Source: Parachlorella kessleri (lineage: Eukaryota; Chlorophyta; Trebouxiophyceae; Chlorellales; Chlorellaceae). From it: DNA of 17,625 bases. The position numbers and the translations under genes are program-made. Below are positions 1 to 10,744 of this stretch, in pieces (the stretch's first letter is position 1; each line of letters begins with the position of its first letter). The stretch lies in the NCBI GenBank assembly GCA_001598975.1, contig BBXU01001996.1, positions 1 through 17,625 on the forward strand, in the 5' to 3' direction. A model generated the notes under the pieces. It worked only from the letters and a program-made list of their open reading frames with translations. It did not search any database and was not told the origin of the DNA.

Positions 1-209
1 CGGGGGTTAAAGGGGCAGGCACGCCTTCTATGGTGCCGAGGAGAGAACATGGGAATGGCGAGGGCAGTCGCCAGCTGCACCAGGACCGCTACCTGTGCAG
101 CAGCAGAGACTAGGAGAGGTGCCTATGTTCCACTGTTGCATTCTAATCACCAGGGCACACATGGCATGTACAGACGCGCATGAGGGTACAAAGCGGGTAG
201 CCGGTGCTG
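1..209. other. Downstream flank of the coiled-coil gene
   Basis: These bases lie beyond the stop codon of the minus-strand coiled-coil gene and should contain its 3' UTR. I see no minus-strand TGTAA signal (TTACA on the plus strand) before the window edge, so the poly(A) site is either of another type or outside the window. No other gene is supported here. Confidence 0.4.
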
Positions 210-2111
210 TCACGCTGCCCGCATGGCACGCACCTGGCGCCCCGCTGCCAGCGCAGCGGCTTCCGCCTCTGCCGCAGCGGCCGCAGCCAGCCTCTCCCGC
301 GCCTCTCGGGCCTTCAGCACCGCCTGCGTGACCTCATCCATGCCAAGCCCGTCATCAAGCCAGCTGGCCTCATCCAGGGGCGGCAGGGAGCCGCTGCTTG
401 GCGGGGAGAGGGAGTACAGGTCGTCCAAGGGCGTGCTGTTGCTGGTGCCGCCAAAGGAGCTGCCACCACTGAGGCGCGACAGCTTGCTGGGGCTGTAGTC
501 AAACTCTGGCAGGGCTGGGTTGGATGGGGAGGCCTGCAGGTGGCCAACAGGTGGGTGTTTGGCTTGATGGCCAGCAGGGGCACCCTAGGTATTGCAAGCA
601 ACAAGGATAACAACGCAATGTCTATGTTACTTATACCAGGGTTAGTCATAGCAAAATCCCTGGGGGCGCATGCGTGCACATCTAGGGAAAGAGTCCGCAT
701 ATGCGAGCGCACCCAAGGACAGCGCAAACCTGCGGGCCAAAGCAGCCCCACATGCATCTACGCATCTCCCTCAATCCCAAAAACATTGGCCCCGCAATGT
801 TCGGCCATCGCCCCACCTGTTTCATCTGCTGCTGCTCCAGCTTGGCCCTTGTAACCGCCTCCATGGCAGCTGCCGCACTGGCCGCAGCCCTCTCAATGTC
901 CGCCGCCTCCGCTGCCAGCCGCTGCTGAGTGGCCTCTCTCCCTTCCCGCCTCTCCCTGGCAGCGGCAGCAGCAGCCGCCGCTGCCCGCTGCGCCTCAGCC
1001 TGCTGCCACTCCGCCGCCGCAGCAGCCTCCTCCGCAGCCTGCTGCGCCGCAGCCGCTTCCTGCCTCGCCGCGCGCTGCCGCTGCGCCCTGGCCGCTAAGC
1101 GCTCTTCTGCCAAGGCGTCCTCTGTGCGCTGCCGCTGTGCCAGTGCCTCCCTCCTGCGGGCCTCTGTGCCTTCACGCTCCGCCTTCTCGGCCGCCCTCTC
1201 GGCCGCAGCAGTGGCCACGCGCTCGATCTCTGCCGCCGCGGCCGCCTCGCCGCGGCGCTTCTGCTCCTTTTCGATGGCAGCTGCCGCGGCGCTGGCTGCC
1301 GCGTTGGCAGCACGGCCCAGCATGCCGCCCAGCATGCCCAGCGCCTTCTCTGCGGTCCCACCGTCTGCTGTGCCATTGAGCAGCCGGGGGTCGTCTTCTT
1401 CTTCATCATCCATCATCTGAGCAAAGAATTCAGCCCTTTGTGAAAGACTCATTAGGTGTATTGATACAGCAGTGCTTGCGTGCAGGGTACTTAGGTACCT
1501 ATGGCTGTGTGCATGTCGAGGGCTCTGAAATAACAGACGAGCAAAAGACATACAAGCAACAGCCTACGTCTTGGTGCAGGGAACCCTTCTATAACCGCTG
1601 CTTGCTGCTGGACTGACCTCCGACTCCACTCTCTTCCCTGGCTGCCGCCGCGGTGAGAGGCGCCCAAACACGCTCCCCTCATCATCCCGTGGCTGCACAG
1701 GCAAAGCAGCAACAAGATGTTACGCAGGCTTCTCGGAAACAGAGACATGAACGATAACACACAAGGCCAGGGTCATAGGCCGGACACCGCTTATCATGCA
1801 GCTGCACAGTTGTGTCCTTGGGAAGCCCTTGTCCCTAATAAGTGTCTCAGTAACAGCAGGCCACCCGACCCCATCTTACACTTCGTAGATTGTCCCCTTG
1901 CACCCATAGTGTCCCTGCCTAGTCTGTACCTATGCACCCAACAACCCCTGACACAATCAGCAAAGGCACATTCCAGGTGGGGATAGACAGCATCCCCCCC
2001 CTGTGGCAAATAGCAGCCAGGCTTGCACCTTGCTGTGCTTCTTGGCGAACAGGCCTCCGCTTGGTGTGAGGCCATCGTCCTCATCCTTCCTACCACCGCC
2101 AAACAGACCTC
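210..2111 (-). CDS. Alanine-rich coiled-coil protein, function unknown (5' end unresolved)
   Basis: I do not recognise the family. Three exons join in frame on the minus strand: 2111-2029 (27 codons after a split one), 1416-817 (200 codons) and 533-210 (107 codons plus TGA). The first is Gly-rich with two GGLF motifs and an acidic KDEDD patch. The second opens with an acidic MMDDEEEDD run and then forms a long Ala/Glu/Arg/Gln helix, almost certainly a coiled coil or single long helix. The third has a Ser/Pro/Asp-rich linker (DDLYSLSPP) and a final Ala/Glu/Arg helix ending in AMRAA. Splice sites are CAG/GT type with matching phases. Possible extra pieces are a 24-nt microexon at 1641-1618 (PGKRVESE) in the 612-nt intron and a 19-nt microexon at 2228-2210 that would read ARQGPL into the first exon. 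The start codon is not located. GCN-rich composition leaves other frames open on both strands. Confidence 0.65.
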
Positions 2112-2229
2112 CTGCAATATGGGGCCAGCCACCATAAGCATGGTGAGGCCTTAATTGGAGCTTTCCTATGAGTTTGGTGGCGGTAAGCAAGGCTTTCACT
2201 TGCACCTACCAAGGGGGCCCTGCCGGGCC

Positions 2230-3100
2230 TGAACAACTACCCTCGGACCCCTGCCAAGCTGGGCCCTGCAGTCAGAGCAGGCTCACGCTTCAGTCGACAA
2301 ACGGTCAAGGGTTGCTTCACTAAGCAAACCAGGACGGGTCTGCGCGGCGTCCTTGCCTTCTGCCAGTGCCAGCAGAACTGATGGGCGATGGTCGTCGGGA
2401 AGTTCGGCTGAGGAAAGGCGAGCCCAACAGCTCGTTAGCACCCAGTTGCTGCATCAATTGCTCCTATCATGAAGCAACCACACTGCATGAAGGGGACGAG
2501 GTTGGCGTGTAACAACCACTCGGAAGCTTCCGTTACAGGTGCGTGCAAGACAGGTAGCAAAGTACTAAGTGCATTGGACAGGCAATGGAGCCTTGGACGC
2601 CACAAACTGGGATAACGGGCGGCAAGTTTCCAAACCGCCTGTCACGCGCAGCAAGGGTCGCGCGCGTGGGGTGGCTATGTGGTTCACTAACGCAGAGAGT
2701 CCAGCTGGCTCTTGCCATGATTGAGCCCCATAGCGTCACGATCCCGGACTTCTGAGACAGGGAGGGGTCCAGGTGCAACCTGACCACCTGGACCGTGGCC
2801 ACCATGGTAAACGCGGAGTGTCGTGAGTGTGCCTCGTTATTGGGTGTGTTTGAAGTGGGTTCAAATTGTATGGTTGGAACAGACTGACCCCTTTTGTGGA
2901 CAGGGCCACACCTGAGCAGAAACTAACTCCCAAATATAAAGGCTCAACGCACTACTCTGAAGGGGGGGAGAACATCCGGACGGCAGCAACACTGTTTGGC
3001 GATAACACAGATGCAGTGACACTTGCTATGCGCTGCACAGTTACCCGACCACCTTAAAAGGCTCACCAGCCTTGAATGGACACAAGCAACGCCTGAAGCA
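2230..3100. other. Intergenic region between the coiled-coil and ALDH22A1 genes
   Basis: Both flanking genes are on the minus strand, so this stretch should hold the promoter and 5' exons of the coiled-coil gene and the end of ALDH22A1 transcription. Apart from the weak exon candidate at 2533-2805 I see no conserved coding sequence, tRNA or repeat. A TATAAA at 2936-2941 is on the plus strand, the wrong orientation for either neighbour. Confidence 0.4.
2533..2805 (-). other. Possible 5' exon of the coiled-coil gene, weak
   Basis: A minus-strand frame opens at an ATG (2805-2803) in a good initiation context (ACC before, G after) and reads MVATVQVVRLHLDPSLSQ, then stays open to 2533. It lies upstream of the coiled-coil gene on the same strand and could be its first exon. 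I cannot find a donor that joins it in the correct phase to the exon starting at 2111, and I do not recognise the peptide. Chance is a real alternative. Confidence 0.2.
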
Positions 3101-3105
3101 TTACA
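3101..3105 (-). terminator. Poly(A) signal of ALDH22A1 (TGTAA type)
   Basis: TTACA on the plus strand reads TGTAA on the minus strand, about 137 nt past the ALDH22A1 stop codon. TGTAA is the usual green-algal polyadenylation signal. The distance is normal for a 3' UTR. Confidence 0.6.
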
Positions 3106-3241
3106 ACATATAGGCAACAACGAAAGTGGCAGTACTCAATGGCAATGAGGACCAAAACCAACACAATGCGAGCCTGTAAATTCAAGTTTTGGTGCTACCT
3201 GCAGCTACTGCCTCTTGTGCTGCCCTGACAAGGAAAATCTG

Positions 3242-6200
3242 TCAGCTTGCCTTAGCCTTGCCATTTGTACTACCTGCCGCCGCTGGATGCCCCCCGCCCG
3301 GGAGGAAGCAGGCAATCAGCCCACACAGGCCCCTCAGGTTGCCTGCACAGCAAGGGTGCATACGCGTCGTCTTTGCACAAGTGTCACAGTGCACCGGGAC
3401 AGCCAGCCGGTAGATTACCAGAGATACAGCAGCCGTAGCGTTTGGGCCGGCCAGCACCTCCCGCAAGTCCAGCGGCCACTCCCGCACAGGAACACAACAA
3501 CTCCTAGAGGTGCAGAGTCTGTCCCAGCGGACTCTTAGCGGCGGCTCACGCAGGCGGGGCCTTACCTGACAACGCCGGCGCGTAAAACATGTTGACCAGG
3601 GAGCACACAAAGCGGAAGGCCTTGGGCGACACCGGGTACTGCAGCAGCGGCGGGATGGAGGTGCTAAACGGCCACCGGTCCTCAGCCACAGCCTGCACCC
3701 ACAAACAGCCCACCATGTTTGCTAGGGCTGGGGGAGCGGCGCAACGCATTCCCATGTCCTGCCAAGCATGGCATGGCCCCTGGCTGCAAGGAGCGGGAAC
3801 CAGCCTTTGTCGGTGTGTGGCCACTGGCAGCGACCAGTCATAATGCGGCTCAAGCCTGAGGCCGGTGGAGGCTGAAGCGTGAGCCCTGTGGAGCGGGTCA
3901 GGCAGGCTAGCACTTCCGCCAGCAACCTTCCTGGCATGCCAAGCATCGATTCTGCTGTGCAAGCCGCCATAGGGGGGCAGAGGCAAGGCCAGCGCTAACA
4001 GCCTGTGTCCCTGCGCCTTTACCTTGGGCACGCACAAGCCCCGCAGGCCCTCGACGCCGCCAAAACGGTCAAAGCCCGAGTCCTTGACGCCGCCAAAGGG
4101 CAGCGACTGGCACATGTAGGTGCTGTTAAAATCATTAATGGAGGTCATACCGGCCTGCAACGCAGGCACCAACACGGTTTGTTGACCTGGCACTTCAACT
4201 AAGATTGACTAAAGGGAGCAACCGGCACTCCCCAAGGACACCAAAGAACCACCGCTTGCAGCGGCAGCCGCATAAAAAGCCCCGCACTCAGTACCAAGCT
4301 GCAAACGGGCTCCCTGCAGTGAGTGATAACAGGAGATGGCTGGATACTGTCAGTGTCGAATGCACTCCCATGCTGCCACCACAGCTTGCCTCCAGCTGGC
4401 TGCCGATGCATCGGGCTCGGGCCTTGTTGGCTGAGAAGACACTGGAGCCGAGGCCGAATGGGCAGTCGTTGGCGATGGCAACTGCCTCGTCATCACTCCG
4501 AAACTTGACAACTGCACGAGAAGGTGGAGGAATTGAGCCATGAGATGATCTGTGGGCATACACACCTGACACGCGGATCAGAGGCAGGCAGGCAGGCAGG
4601 GGGGGCCCTTTCTCGGGCTGGGCACGGACAGCGAGTGTGATGACAAGGGCATGCTGGGTGGAGCCATGCAAGCTGCTCAACGCAGCAGTCCACGGTATAT
4701 TGAAAGCAGGAGTGGAGCGACTTGTCCCCGCCATGCCCCTAGACTCCTAGCTGCTCCCCACACCCCGTGCCACTTGAGACTGGGTGGTAGTACACGGGCT
4801 GGGCTGCATAATGCCGTACCCCATCTGGCCAGAAGCTCACCTGCCAGCACAGGGCCAAACACCTCCTCCTGCCAGATGCGCATGTCTGGGGTCACGCCCG
4901 TGACCACGGTGGGGGGGTAGAACTGCCCGCTGCCTGCTGCTGGCAGCTTCCCGCCCACTAGCACCTGCAGGTTTGGAGCACAAAGTCGAGACCCCTGGGA
5001 ACCAAGCCCAACGCACCTCTGCGACAACCTACCCCCAGGGTTACAACCCACCCACAACCACTCCCCAATGACCCTCCCTGAAGCTTGACATTTTCTTAAC
5101 TAGGGACAGGTAAACCACTGGAACAGCCAACCTCCGAGGCCTCCCGGGATGGGTTGGTGAAGGGTGATTCTCTGTGCTAACTGGGTTTGTCCCTTCCCTG
5201 CACACCTTGGCCCCCCGTGCCACCGCGTCATCTATGAGCTCCTGCACCTTGTCCGCCTGGCCCGGCATGCACATAGCGCCTGCGTCAACAAGCGCCGCCC
5301 CGCTGGCGTCGCCCTGGCGCATGCGGGCGGTCGTTTCCGCGGCCCGCCGGCAGAAATCAGCGTAAACCTGGGGGCAAGGAGGCAGGTTGCATGGGGTGGG
5401 GCAGTGAGTTCTACAATGAAGCCATCAACTATGAGAAGTGTAGGCAAGAGGTCCGAACCAATGGCAGGGAGAGTTCACATGCTAGCTGTCGAGCACAAGG
5501 CAATTGACCTCAGAGGCGGGGGTCCCTCTATAGCGCGCTGGATAAGCACCGGAATTCCGAGCACAGCAGAACAGCTCCACCATGCCAACCTTTTCCTGCA
5601 CGATGAAGCGCTCGGCGCCGGCGCAGTTCTGCCCAGCGCTCTGGAAAGCACCGCGCAGCGCGGTGGGCAGCACCTACAGCAGCAGATGAGCAAGGCTGTG
5701 AGGCAGCTCGTGAAGGCAGCTCACGTAGGTTTCAGATCAAATCGTGTTCGTGGGCATGCAACGTAAGCTCATAATTGAACCAAGCCTAGCTACCTAAGGA
5801 TATCCCCTCCCCATACAAGCTTCGGGTATTTACCATCACAGAAGCAAGCAGAGCAGTGTGAGTGGACCTACCCCCAACAATAACTTCACAACGCTATCCC
5901 CAGCTGCTACTCTCCCAGTGTGTCTTCGACAGCAATAGCTTCGGCTCACTCACACACACAGCCCTTCGCAGGCTTGACCTCACCACGTCCCACCCTCAAC
6001 ACAATACAACACCCCTCCCAGGCCACCTTGCAACCTCAGCCCAGCCCCACCAAATGGTGCACGCCAGCCCCACCTGGTTAAGGTCAGCATCTTCACAGAC
6101 GACAAAAGCATCTTTGCCGCCCAGCTCAAGCACCACAGGCGTCAGAGTGGCCGCTGCCGACTCCATGACCTTCCTGCATGGCGGGCAACAGACGTGGGGC

Positions 6201-8731
6201 AGTGCCATGCCTTTTTCTAACCTGGCACCGGGTTGCATGCTTCCCTGGGGTTGCGCCAGGGTCTGGCAGGTAGCGCATCATGAGAGAGCACAAGCAGCGC
6301 CCAAGTTCAGCGGTGCCCCCAAACCTACAAGCTGGCACCAGCGCTGTTTTGTTCCTTGCTTACTTGCCAATCTGCGTGCTGCCCACAAAGATCAGCTTGC
6401 CCACGCCAGATGTCACCAGCGCATGGCCCGCCTCGCCGTACCCTGCACACAGGCAAGCAGGTCCTCGCACTCGCTCAAGCAGGGTGCTAGGACAAACCCA
6501 TCTTCTCACACAGAGTTGAAGACAAACACAAAATGGGCCACTGGAAGTAGTCGTGCCAAGCCATGCTAGAAATACTCTTGCAAGTATCGCACACTTCCCG
6601 CTTGTGAGGAGACATCCATGAGGGCAAGGTACATTGAAGAATGCATGAACCTCTCTCCCTCCCCGCCCCCACCCGTCACTATCTGTACAAGGTCGGCAGG
6701 TGCTCCTGCAGCCTCCAACGCTGCGTCAATGATGCGCTTGTAGAGCAGGCCAGACCAGGACGCATGCTCGGACACCTGCAGCATGGAAACGGGGGCGCTA
6801 GCTTCGTCCCAGCTGCCCTGCAGTATCACGCTGTTGCAACCAAACAGATCAGGCACTAGCATGGACATGCAGTAATTGGTAATGGAGGTGCCCTTGCTCA
6901 GCAGGCAAACCCCAAGTCAAGCCTGACCACCCTATCAGGTAAACACTGTCAGCCTGACCTAGCAGATCACACCTCCGTGGACTTGGGAAAGTGCTCTGCC
7001 ACACCCCACCTTGATGACAATGGCATTGCCGGCAAAGACTGCGGCCGAGAGGGGGTTGAAGATGTTGTGGAAGGGGTAGTTCCATGGCACAATTGCGCCC
7101 ACAACCCCAAGCGGGTGGTACTCCACGCGGGCATGCTTATAGAACATCTGCACAGTGTTCAAGGGGCAGCTTTGAAGGGACTTGAGCGACGAAGACTCAG
7201 GGAGCTGCAACACATCCACCATATAACACCGGTACACCGGTAAACTTGGGAATCCTGTAGTATCTGCTGCTCACTAATGCAGCGGCTACTTCAGCTGCTA
7301 AGGATACCGATGATTTCCACCTTGAAACCTCAGCCCCACATATAGGCTCTCATCCTAGATGGTGGGCAGACGCAGACCTGGTGCCTCCTCACAAGGTGTC
7401 ATTGACACTATGCACTTGAACACGTACAGCCCACTATCCCCATGTCCCACAGCTGCAGCGACGGCAGCAGCCTCCCCACGTCCTACGATCCCACTGTATC
7501 ACTGAGGAGAGAATTGTGGTGGCACATGTCAGAGTATCGGGTTTTTTACGAGACATGCAATAGGAGTACTATACCAGGAATTTATACCAGGAGTACTTTA
7601 TAACAGCAGAAAGCTCACCATGTAGCTTGCCGAGCGGGCCTCTGGCTGGAGGTACCGCTCCCCTTCCTTAATTAGCCACCACAGCTTCTCACACGTGACG
7701 ATCACCTCGCCAAAGGCGGCATCCACCATGGGCTTGCCGGAATCCTTGGCAGATACCCTGCATAGCAGTGTCCTGATGCTGCTTAGGGCCGGCATGCATG
7801 TCAGCTCCCTGCAAGGGAGAGTTGGCTCACCGGCACCCGCTCACCCCGGGTGGCCTATTTGTGGGCACTTGTGCCCAGCTTTCCGTCAGTTCCAATGGTT
7901 TAGGACTCAGGATCACCCAAAGCTGCACAGCTGCCTCCCAACTTTGACGTGCCTGCAAATCTCCTCCTGGTGGTCGACAATGAACTTCAGGATGATCTTT
8001 AAGAGCAGCTTGCGCTGGGCAAAGCTGGACTGCTTCCAGACCTGCACCCCAGGGAGGCGTGGAGGCGCGAGTTGCAAAAGACCTGGCAGCATGCATAGCT
8101 CGAGCCCCCTCAATACCTGGGGAATATGCCCTTGTACAGTTTTGGCAATGGCGGCAAAGACACCGTGCCTGGCACTGGAGCAATATTACACTTGCCTTGG
8201 AGGCGGCCTTGGCTTTAGCCACAGCCTCGCGGACCTGCAGGAGAAAAGTGCAGTAGCCTTCATTGCTGCCTCACACGACGTTTCGGTAGTCCTAAAAGTA
8301 CTAGGAGCAGTTGCCAAGCAGGCCAGGGACCCTGTGCTGGCCTCACCTCTGCCTCTGTCATGGCTGGTGCGTAGCCCAGCAGGTCCATCGAGCCGGGGTC
8401 ATAGCATGGAATCGACCCCTTTGGTGTCTTCTTGGGATCAAACTTGCCAGACGGCGCGCTACTACCTGCATGCACTGCCTGCGTTGGCGCACCATGTCCG
8501 TGGCCACTCCCATGCTGGAGGCGGCCACCAGCAGCACCCACCTGTGTCCAAGGAGACATCAATAGCTGGAACATGCACTGACACCGCTTTTAAAAGCGCC
8601 AGGACCGCAAGCAGTCCCCCAACTACCGCGGCGATCAGTTGCCATCGCGCGTCCAACTGGGCAAGAAAGTCAGCCTGCAAGAGAGCCTGCATTGTGCTTC
8701 TTCTACAAGTTGCAGCTAGGAGTGAAGCCAT
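3242..8731 (-). CDS. ALDH22A1: Aldehyde dehydrogenase family 22 (ALDH22A1), 16 exons, complete
   Basis: NAD(P)-dependent aldehyde oxidation; ALDH22 is the plant/algal ALDH with an N-terminal membrane anchor. The model gives 615 aa; from memory Arabidopsis ALDH22A1 is about 596. Exons (minus): 8731-8542, 8465-8347, 8234-8196, 8041-7953, 7757-7619, 7147-7010, 6775-6673, 6442-6364, 6173-6074, 5673-5590, 5367-5206, 4964-4841, 4511-4390, 4154-4023, 3692-3566, 3342-3242. Every junction keeps frame. Visible features: hydrophobic anchor at residues 32-47; PWNYPFHN with Asn215; cofactor-loop GSTQIG at 293-298; general base Glu315 in LELGGK; catalytic Cys349 in [16 protein letters not shown] at 447-452; [11 protein letters not shown] near the C terminus. 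The family-typical [10 protein letters not shown] and the C-terminal [12 protein letters not shown] segment point to ALDH22 over other ALDHs. Start: the first ATG gives MASLL; Met14 is an alternative. Introns 3, 4 and 13 need GC donors. The physiological substrate is not known to me. Confidence 0.95.
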
Positions 8732-8932
8732 GATCAAGCGAGTACGGTTGTGGTTTTGATTCACCTCTGACTAAAGAGATAGGAAAGGGGGACAAAGGGA
8801 GAGGCTACAAGCAGATGAACCCCTGAATAGTACCTTGATACATAGTTCACCCGTCCCCTTCCCAAGCCTATAGAATTGGCCTATTTAGTGTCGTCCAGTC
8901 AAACCTCGCCACCTGTTTGCGCTGAAGGCGCA
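8732..8932. promoter_or_regulatory. Divergent promoter region, ALDH22A1 / AT-hook gene
   Basis: Only 201 bp separate the ALDH22A1 ATG (minus) from the AT-hook gene ATG (plus), so this segment must hold both 5' UTRs and probably a shared bidirectional promoter. There is an AT-richer patch near 8869-8888 and a purine-rich run at 8774-8805. I see no convincing TATA box and cannot assign specific factor sites. Confidence 0.55.
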
Positions 8933-9579
8933 ATGGTGTCAGAGAGCAAACTTGGCCTTGGAGGGTCTGACATTGAGGAGCAACTCCTGCTACCTTCTGG
9001 AACCAAGCAAGCCTTAATAGAAGGGGTAACAGACCTTAAGGCTGAGCCAGTCGGAACGGTTGCCCAGCCAAGGAAACGTGGGAGGCCAAAGAAAACTAGT
9101 GGCAATACTGCCACTGCTGCAGCTCCTAGTTTGCCCCAAAAGAGACCCCGAGGGAGACCACCAGGTACAGTGTTGTTCGACCTTACAATTTCCGCTGAGC
9201 AGCCACAACGAGTGTGCTTCGAAAAGCGATATGGGGGCTGACATTGCAAGAAGTGACGAGTGAGTGTGAAGCAAGGGAGGCCGTATGTCTGCGTGCAGGC
9301 TCCGGGAAGCGGAAGCAGCTGGATGCACAGCAATCAACAGGCAAAGTACCACAGGTGTGTGCAGTGGCTGCAAGCTGAGGGTGTCTCGTGGTCTATGCAT
9401 GCAGGTGGCATGAGTGAATGCGTTCCTGACTATGCACTGGTCTGCAGGAGGGCGGCATATACACTACTACCAAGGCAGTCACTCTGGTGGCAACAGCCAC
9501 AGCCGCAGCTGCCGCGGGGGACGCAGGGTTGAGACCCCAAAACCGCCGGAAAAAGGGCACCCCTACAAAGGCAGAGTAG
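8933..9579 (+). CDS. AT-hook DNA-binding protein, three exons
   Basis: Likely a small nuclear protein that binds the minor groove of AT-rich DNA; the target and process are unknown. Exons: 8933-9164, 9299-9354 and 9448-9579 (TAG), giving 139 aa. Two AT-hooks with the RGRP core are clear: RKRGRPKK at residues 47-54 and KRPRGRPPG at 70-78. A basic GSGKRKQ patch follows and a third, weak basic cluster (NRRKKGT) lies near the C terminus. The N terminus is acidic (SDIEEQ). The first ATG of the open frame was taken as start; the frame is open upstream to at least 8876 without another ATG. Introns are GT-AG with exact phase agreement (1, then 0). After the TAG the same frame stays open for 55 coding-like codons to TGA at 9745-9747, so the true C terminus is uncertain. 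The 3' end faces the CMC1-like gene. Confidence 0.75.
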
Positions 9580-9747
9580 CAGTGCGGCATTAACAGAAAG
9601 CTGGCAGTGAAACACTATAAAGACCTTAAGCAGAGTGTGGGGTGCCTCACTAAACTAGGTGGGGTACCAAATTTCAAGATTACTGTAAGGACGCTTGCTG
9701 ACGTGGAGCAGGAGGGCTTGCTAGAGCGAAAGTTGGTCATGGTTTGA
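9580..9747 (+). other. In-frame coding-like continuation after the AT-hook gene TAG
   Basis: Reading on in the same frame after the TAG gives 55 sense codons, including KLAVKHYKDLKQ and VRTLADVEQEGLLERK, then TGA. The peptide has mixed, non-repetitive composition like a real protein rather than 3' UTR. A 21-nt GT...AG segment (9575-9595) covers the TAG, and its removal would keep frame, but that is far shorter than usual algal introns. It may be a real C-terminal part, a decayed extension or chance. Confidence 0.4.
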
Positions 9748-10001
9748 TACCCGCGCAGCATAAGACCAAGTTTGTTTTTCCAAGGCTGGCCTTGAAACCA
9801 AGGGTGCCAGTCCGAACCTATCATCAGTTCACACATTGTGCAACTCAACTATCAGCTTTGCTTGGCTGGGGAAAGGTCTTGATAGCATATATTCTTATAT
9901 TTTCTCTTTCGTTGTCCATACTGCCCTGCCCTCACCAACCTTTACTCTGGTCGATAAGTGCCATGAGGTTTCTCACATTCACATCGTACCCCGACTGTTT
10001 C

Positions 10002-10006
10002 TTACA
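10002..10006 (-). terminator. Candidate poly(A) signal of the CMC1-like gene
   Basis: TTACA on the plus strand gives TGTAA on the minus strand, about 250 nt past the CMC1-like stop codon. It is the first such signal I find downstream. Confidence 0.45.
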
Positions 10007-10085
10007 ACCGGTATGTTGTAGAGCTATCACAAATTGTGCCAGTAGGCGACTTGTCCGTGCCTGATTAGACAATACACTTAGTCCT

Positions 10086-10090
10086 TGTAA
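10086..10090 (+). terminator. Candidate poly(A) signal of the AT-hook gene
   Basis: TGTAA about 340 nt beyond the TGA at 9745-9747. The TGTAA at 9684-9688 is the competing candidate if the gene ends at the TAG. Confidence 0.4.
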
Positions 10091-10258
10091 CTCGCATTTT
10101 CTTTCCTGCTCATGCTCCCCATACCTCAACATGGTGAGGCCTGCAGCCTGCCTACATAAGGTTTCAGAGCACCTGACACTAAGAGGCCTCAGCTCATACA
10201 TAACCAGCAGCGCTTCTAGCAGGGGAGCTGAACCAAGTTAGATGTAGCCCGCCTCACA

Positions 10259-10744
10259 TCACAAACCCTCCAGCAGCCTGTCCCAGTCAGGTTTGGTGGG
10301 GCTGCCTGCCGCTACATAACGCTGCTTAAGCTCCTCTAATCGGCTGGTACTGCAGAAGTAATATCATTGCAGTTGAGTTATCGCCTCAATCAAATAGCCC
10401 CTGATGCAAGGCCAAAAGAGCAACAGAGGCACCAGGAAATAGTACACATAGCTCCCCTCTGTAGTCACTTACTGTTGCGATAGGCAGTTGCTAAGCTCCT
10501 TCATCTCAGCTCGACAGCTCCATACTACGGAGACCACTCTGCCTCTACAGCAGTCCGCATATGCCTTCGAGTATGCCTCACACTCTGCGAAAGCCTTTTG
10601 CTTCAACCGGTAGAAGAGGGCTGCAGCAAGGCACAAGTGTGGGTCACGCTATCTGTCCGGCGATTCTTGTGACTTGAGAAAGGAAAAATAAGGGGACCTA
10701 CCTTCCTCCACCTTTTTTGGCACTGCATCTGTCTTGCCTGCCAT
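10259..10744 (-). CDS. CMC1: Twin-Cx9C mitochondrial protein, CMC1-like, three exons
   Basis: COX assembly mitochondrial protein homologue: a small CHCH protein of the intermembrane space, imported by the Mia40 disulfide relay, with family roles in cytochrome c oxidase assembly. Exons (minus): 10744-10702, 10620-10473, 10349-10259, giving 93 aa. Two exact Cx9C motifs are present, Cys28-x9-Cys38 and Cys50-x9-Cys60, separated by the family signature GRVVSVVWSCR. The N-terminal KKVEEAL and the C-terminal LEELKQRYVAAG and DWDRLLEGL also match the plant CMC1-like pattern. An extra Cys39 sits next to Cys38. The ATG chosen starts MAGKTDAVPKK and gives a normal length without a presequence, as expected for Mia40 clients. 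The gene was hidden because each exon is short. It is head to head with PAM18. Confidence 0.93.

Larger units (their letters stand above)
9748..10258. other. Convergent 3' region between the AT-hook and CMC1-like genes
   Basis: The region is AT-richer than the exons nearby and has medium-length open frames on both strands, for example 9836-10021 plus and 9932-10201 minus. None shows a motif I recognise or a convincing splice link. A plus-strand TGTAA at 10086-10090 and a minus-strand TGTAA (TTACA at 10002-10006) suggest that the two transcripts overlap tail to tail by about 80 nt. An earlier plus-strand TGTAA at 9684-9688 lies inside the coding-like continuation. Confidence 0.45.

Noticed and set aside
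204..1420. Plus-strand open frames of 216, 142 and 163 codons opposite the coiled-coil gene
   Set aside because: They are products of GCN-rich codons; Ala/Ser/Pro/Arg-only peptides with shifted repeats are typical antisense shadows.
5164..6569. Plus-strand open frames of 200 and 235 codons
   Set aside because: Both lie antisense to ALDH22A1 exons 8-11 and the introns between them, with no family features.
7695..8759. 354-codon plus-strand open frame
   Set aside because: It runs antisense across ALDH22A1 exons 1-5 and their introns. The minus strand has conserved family sequence there; the plus peptide has no recognisable motif and begins without a clear promoter.
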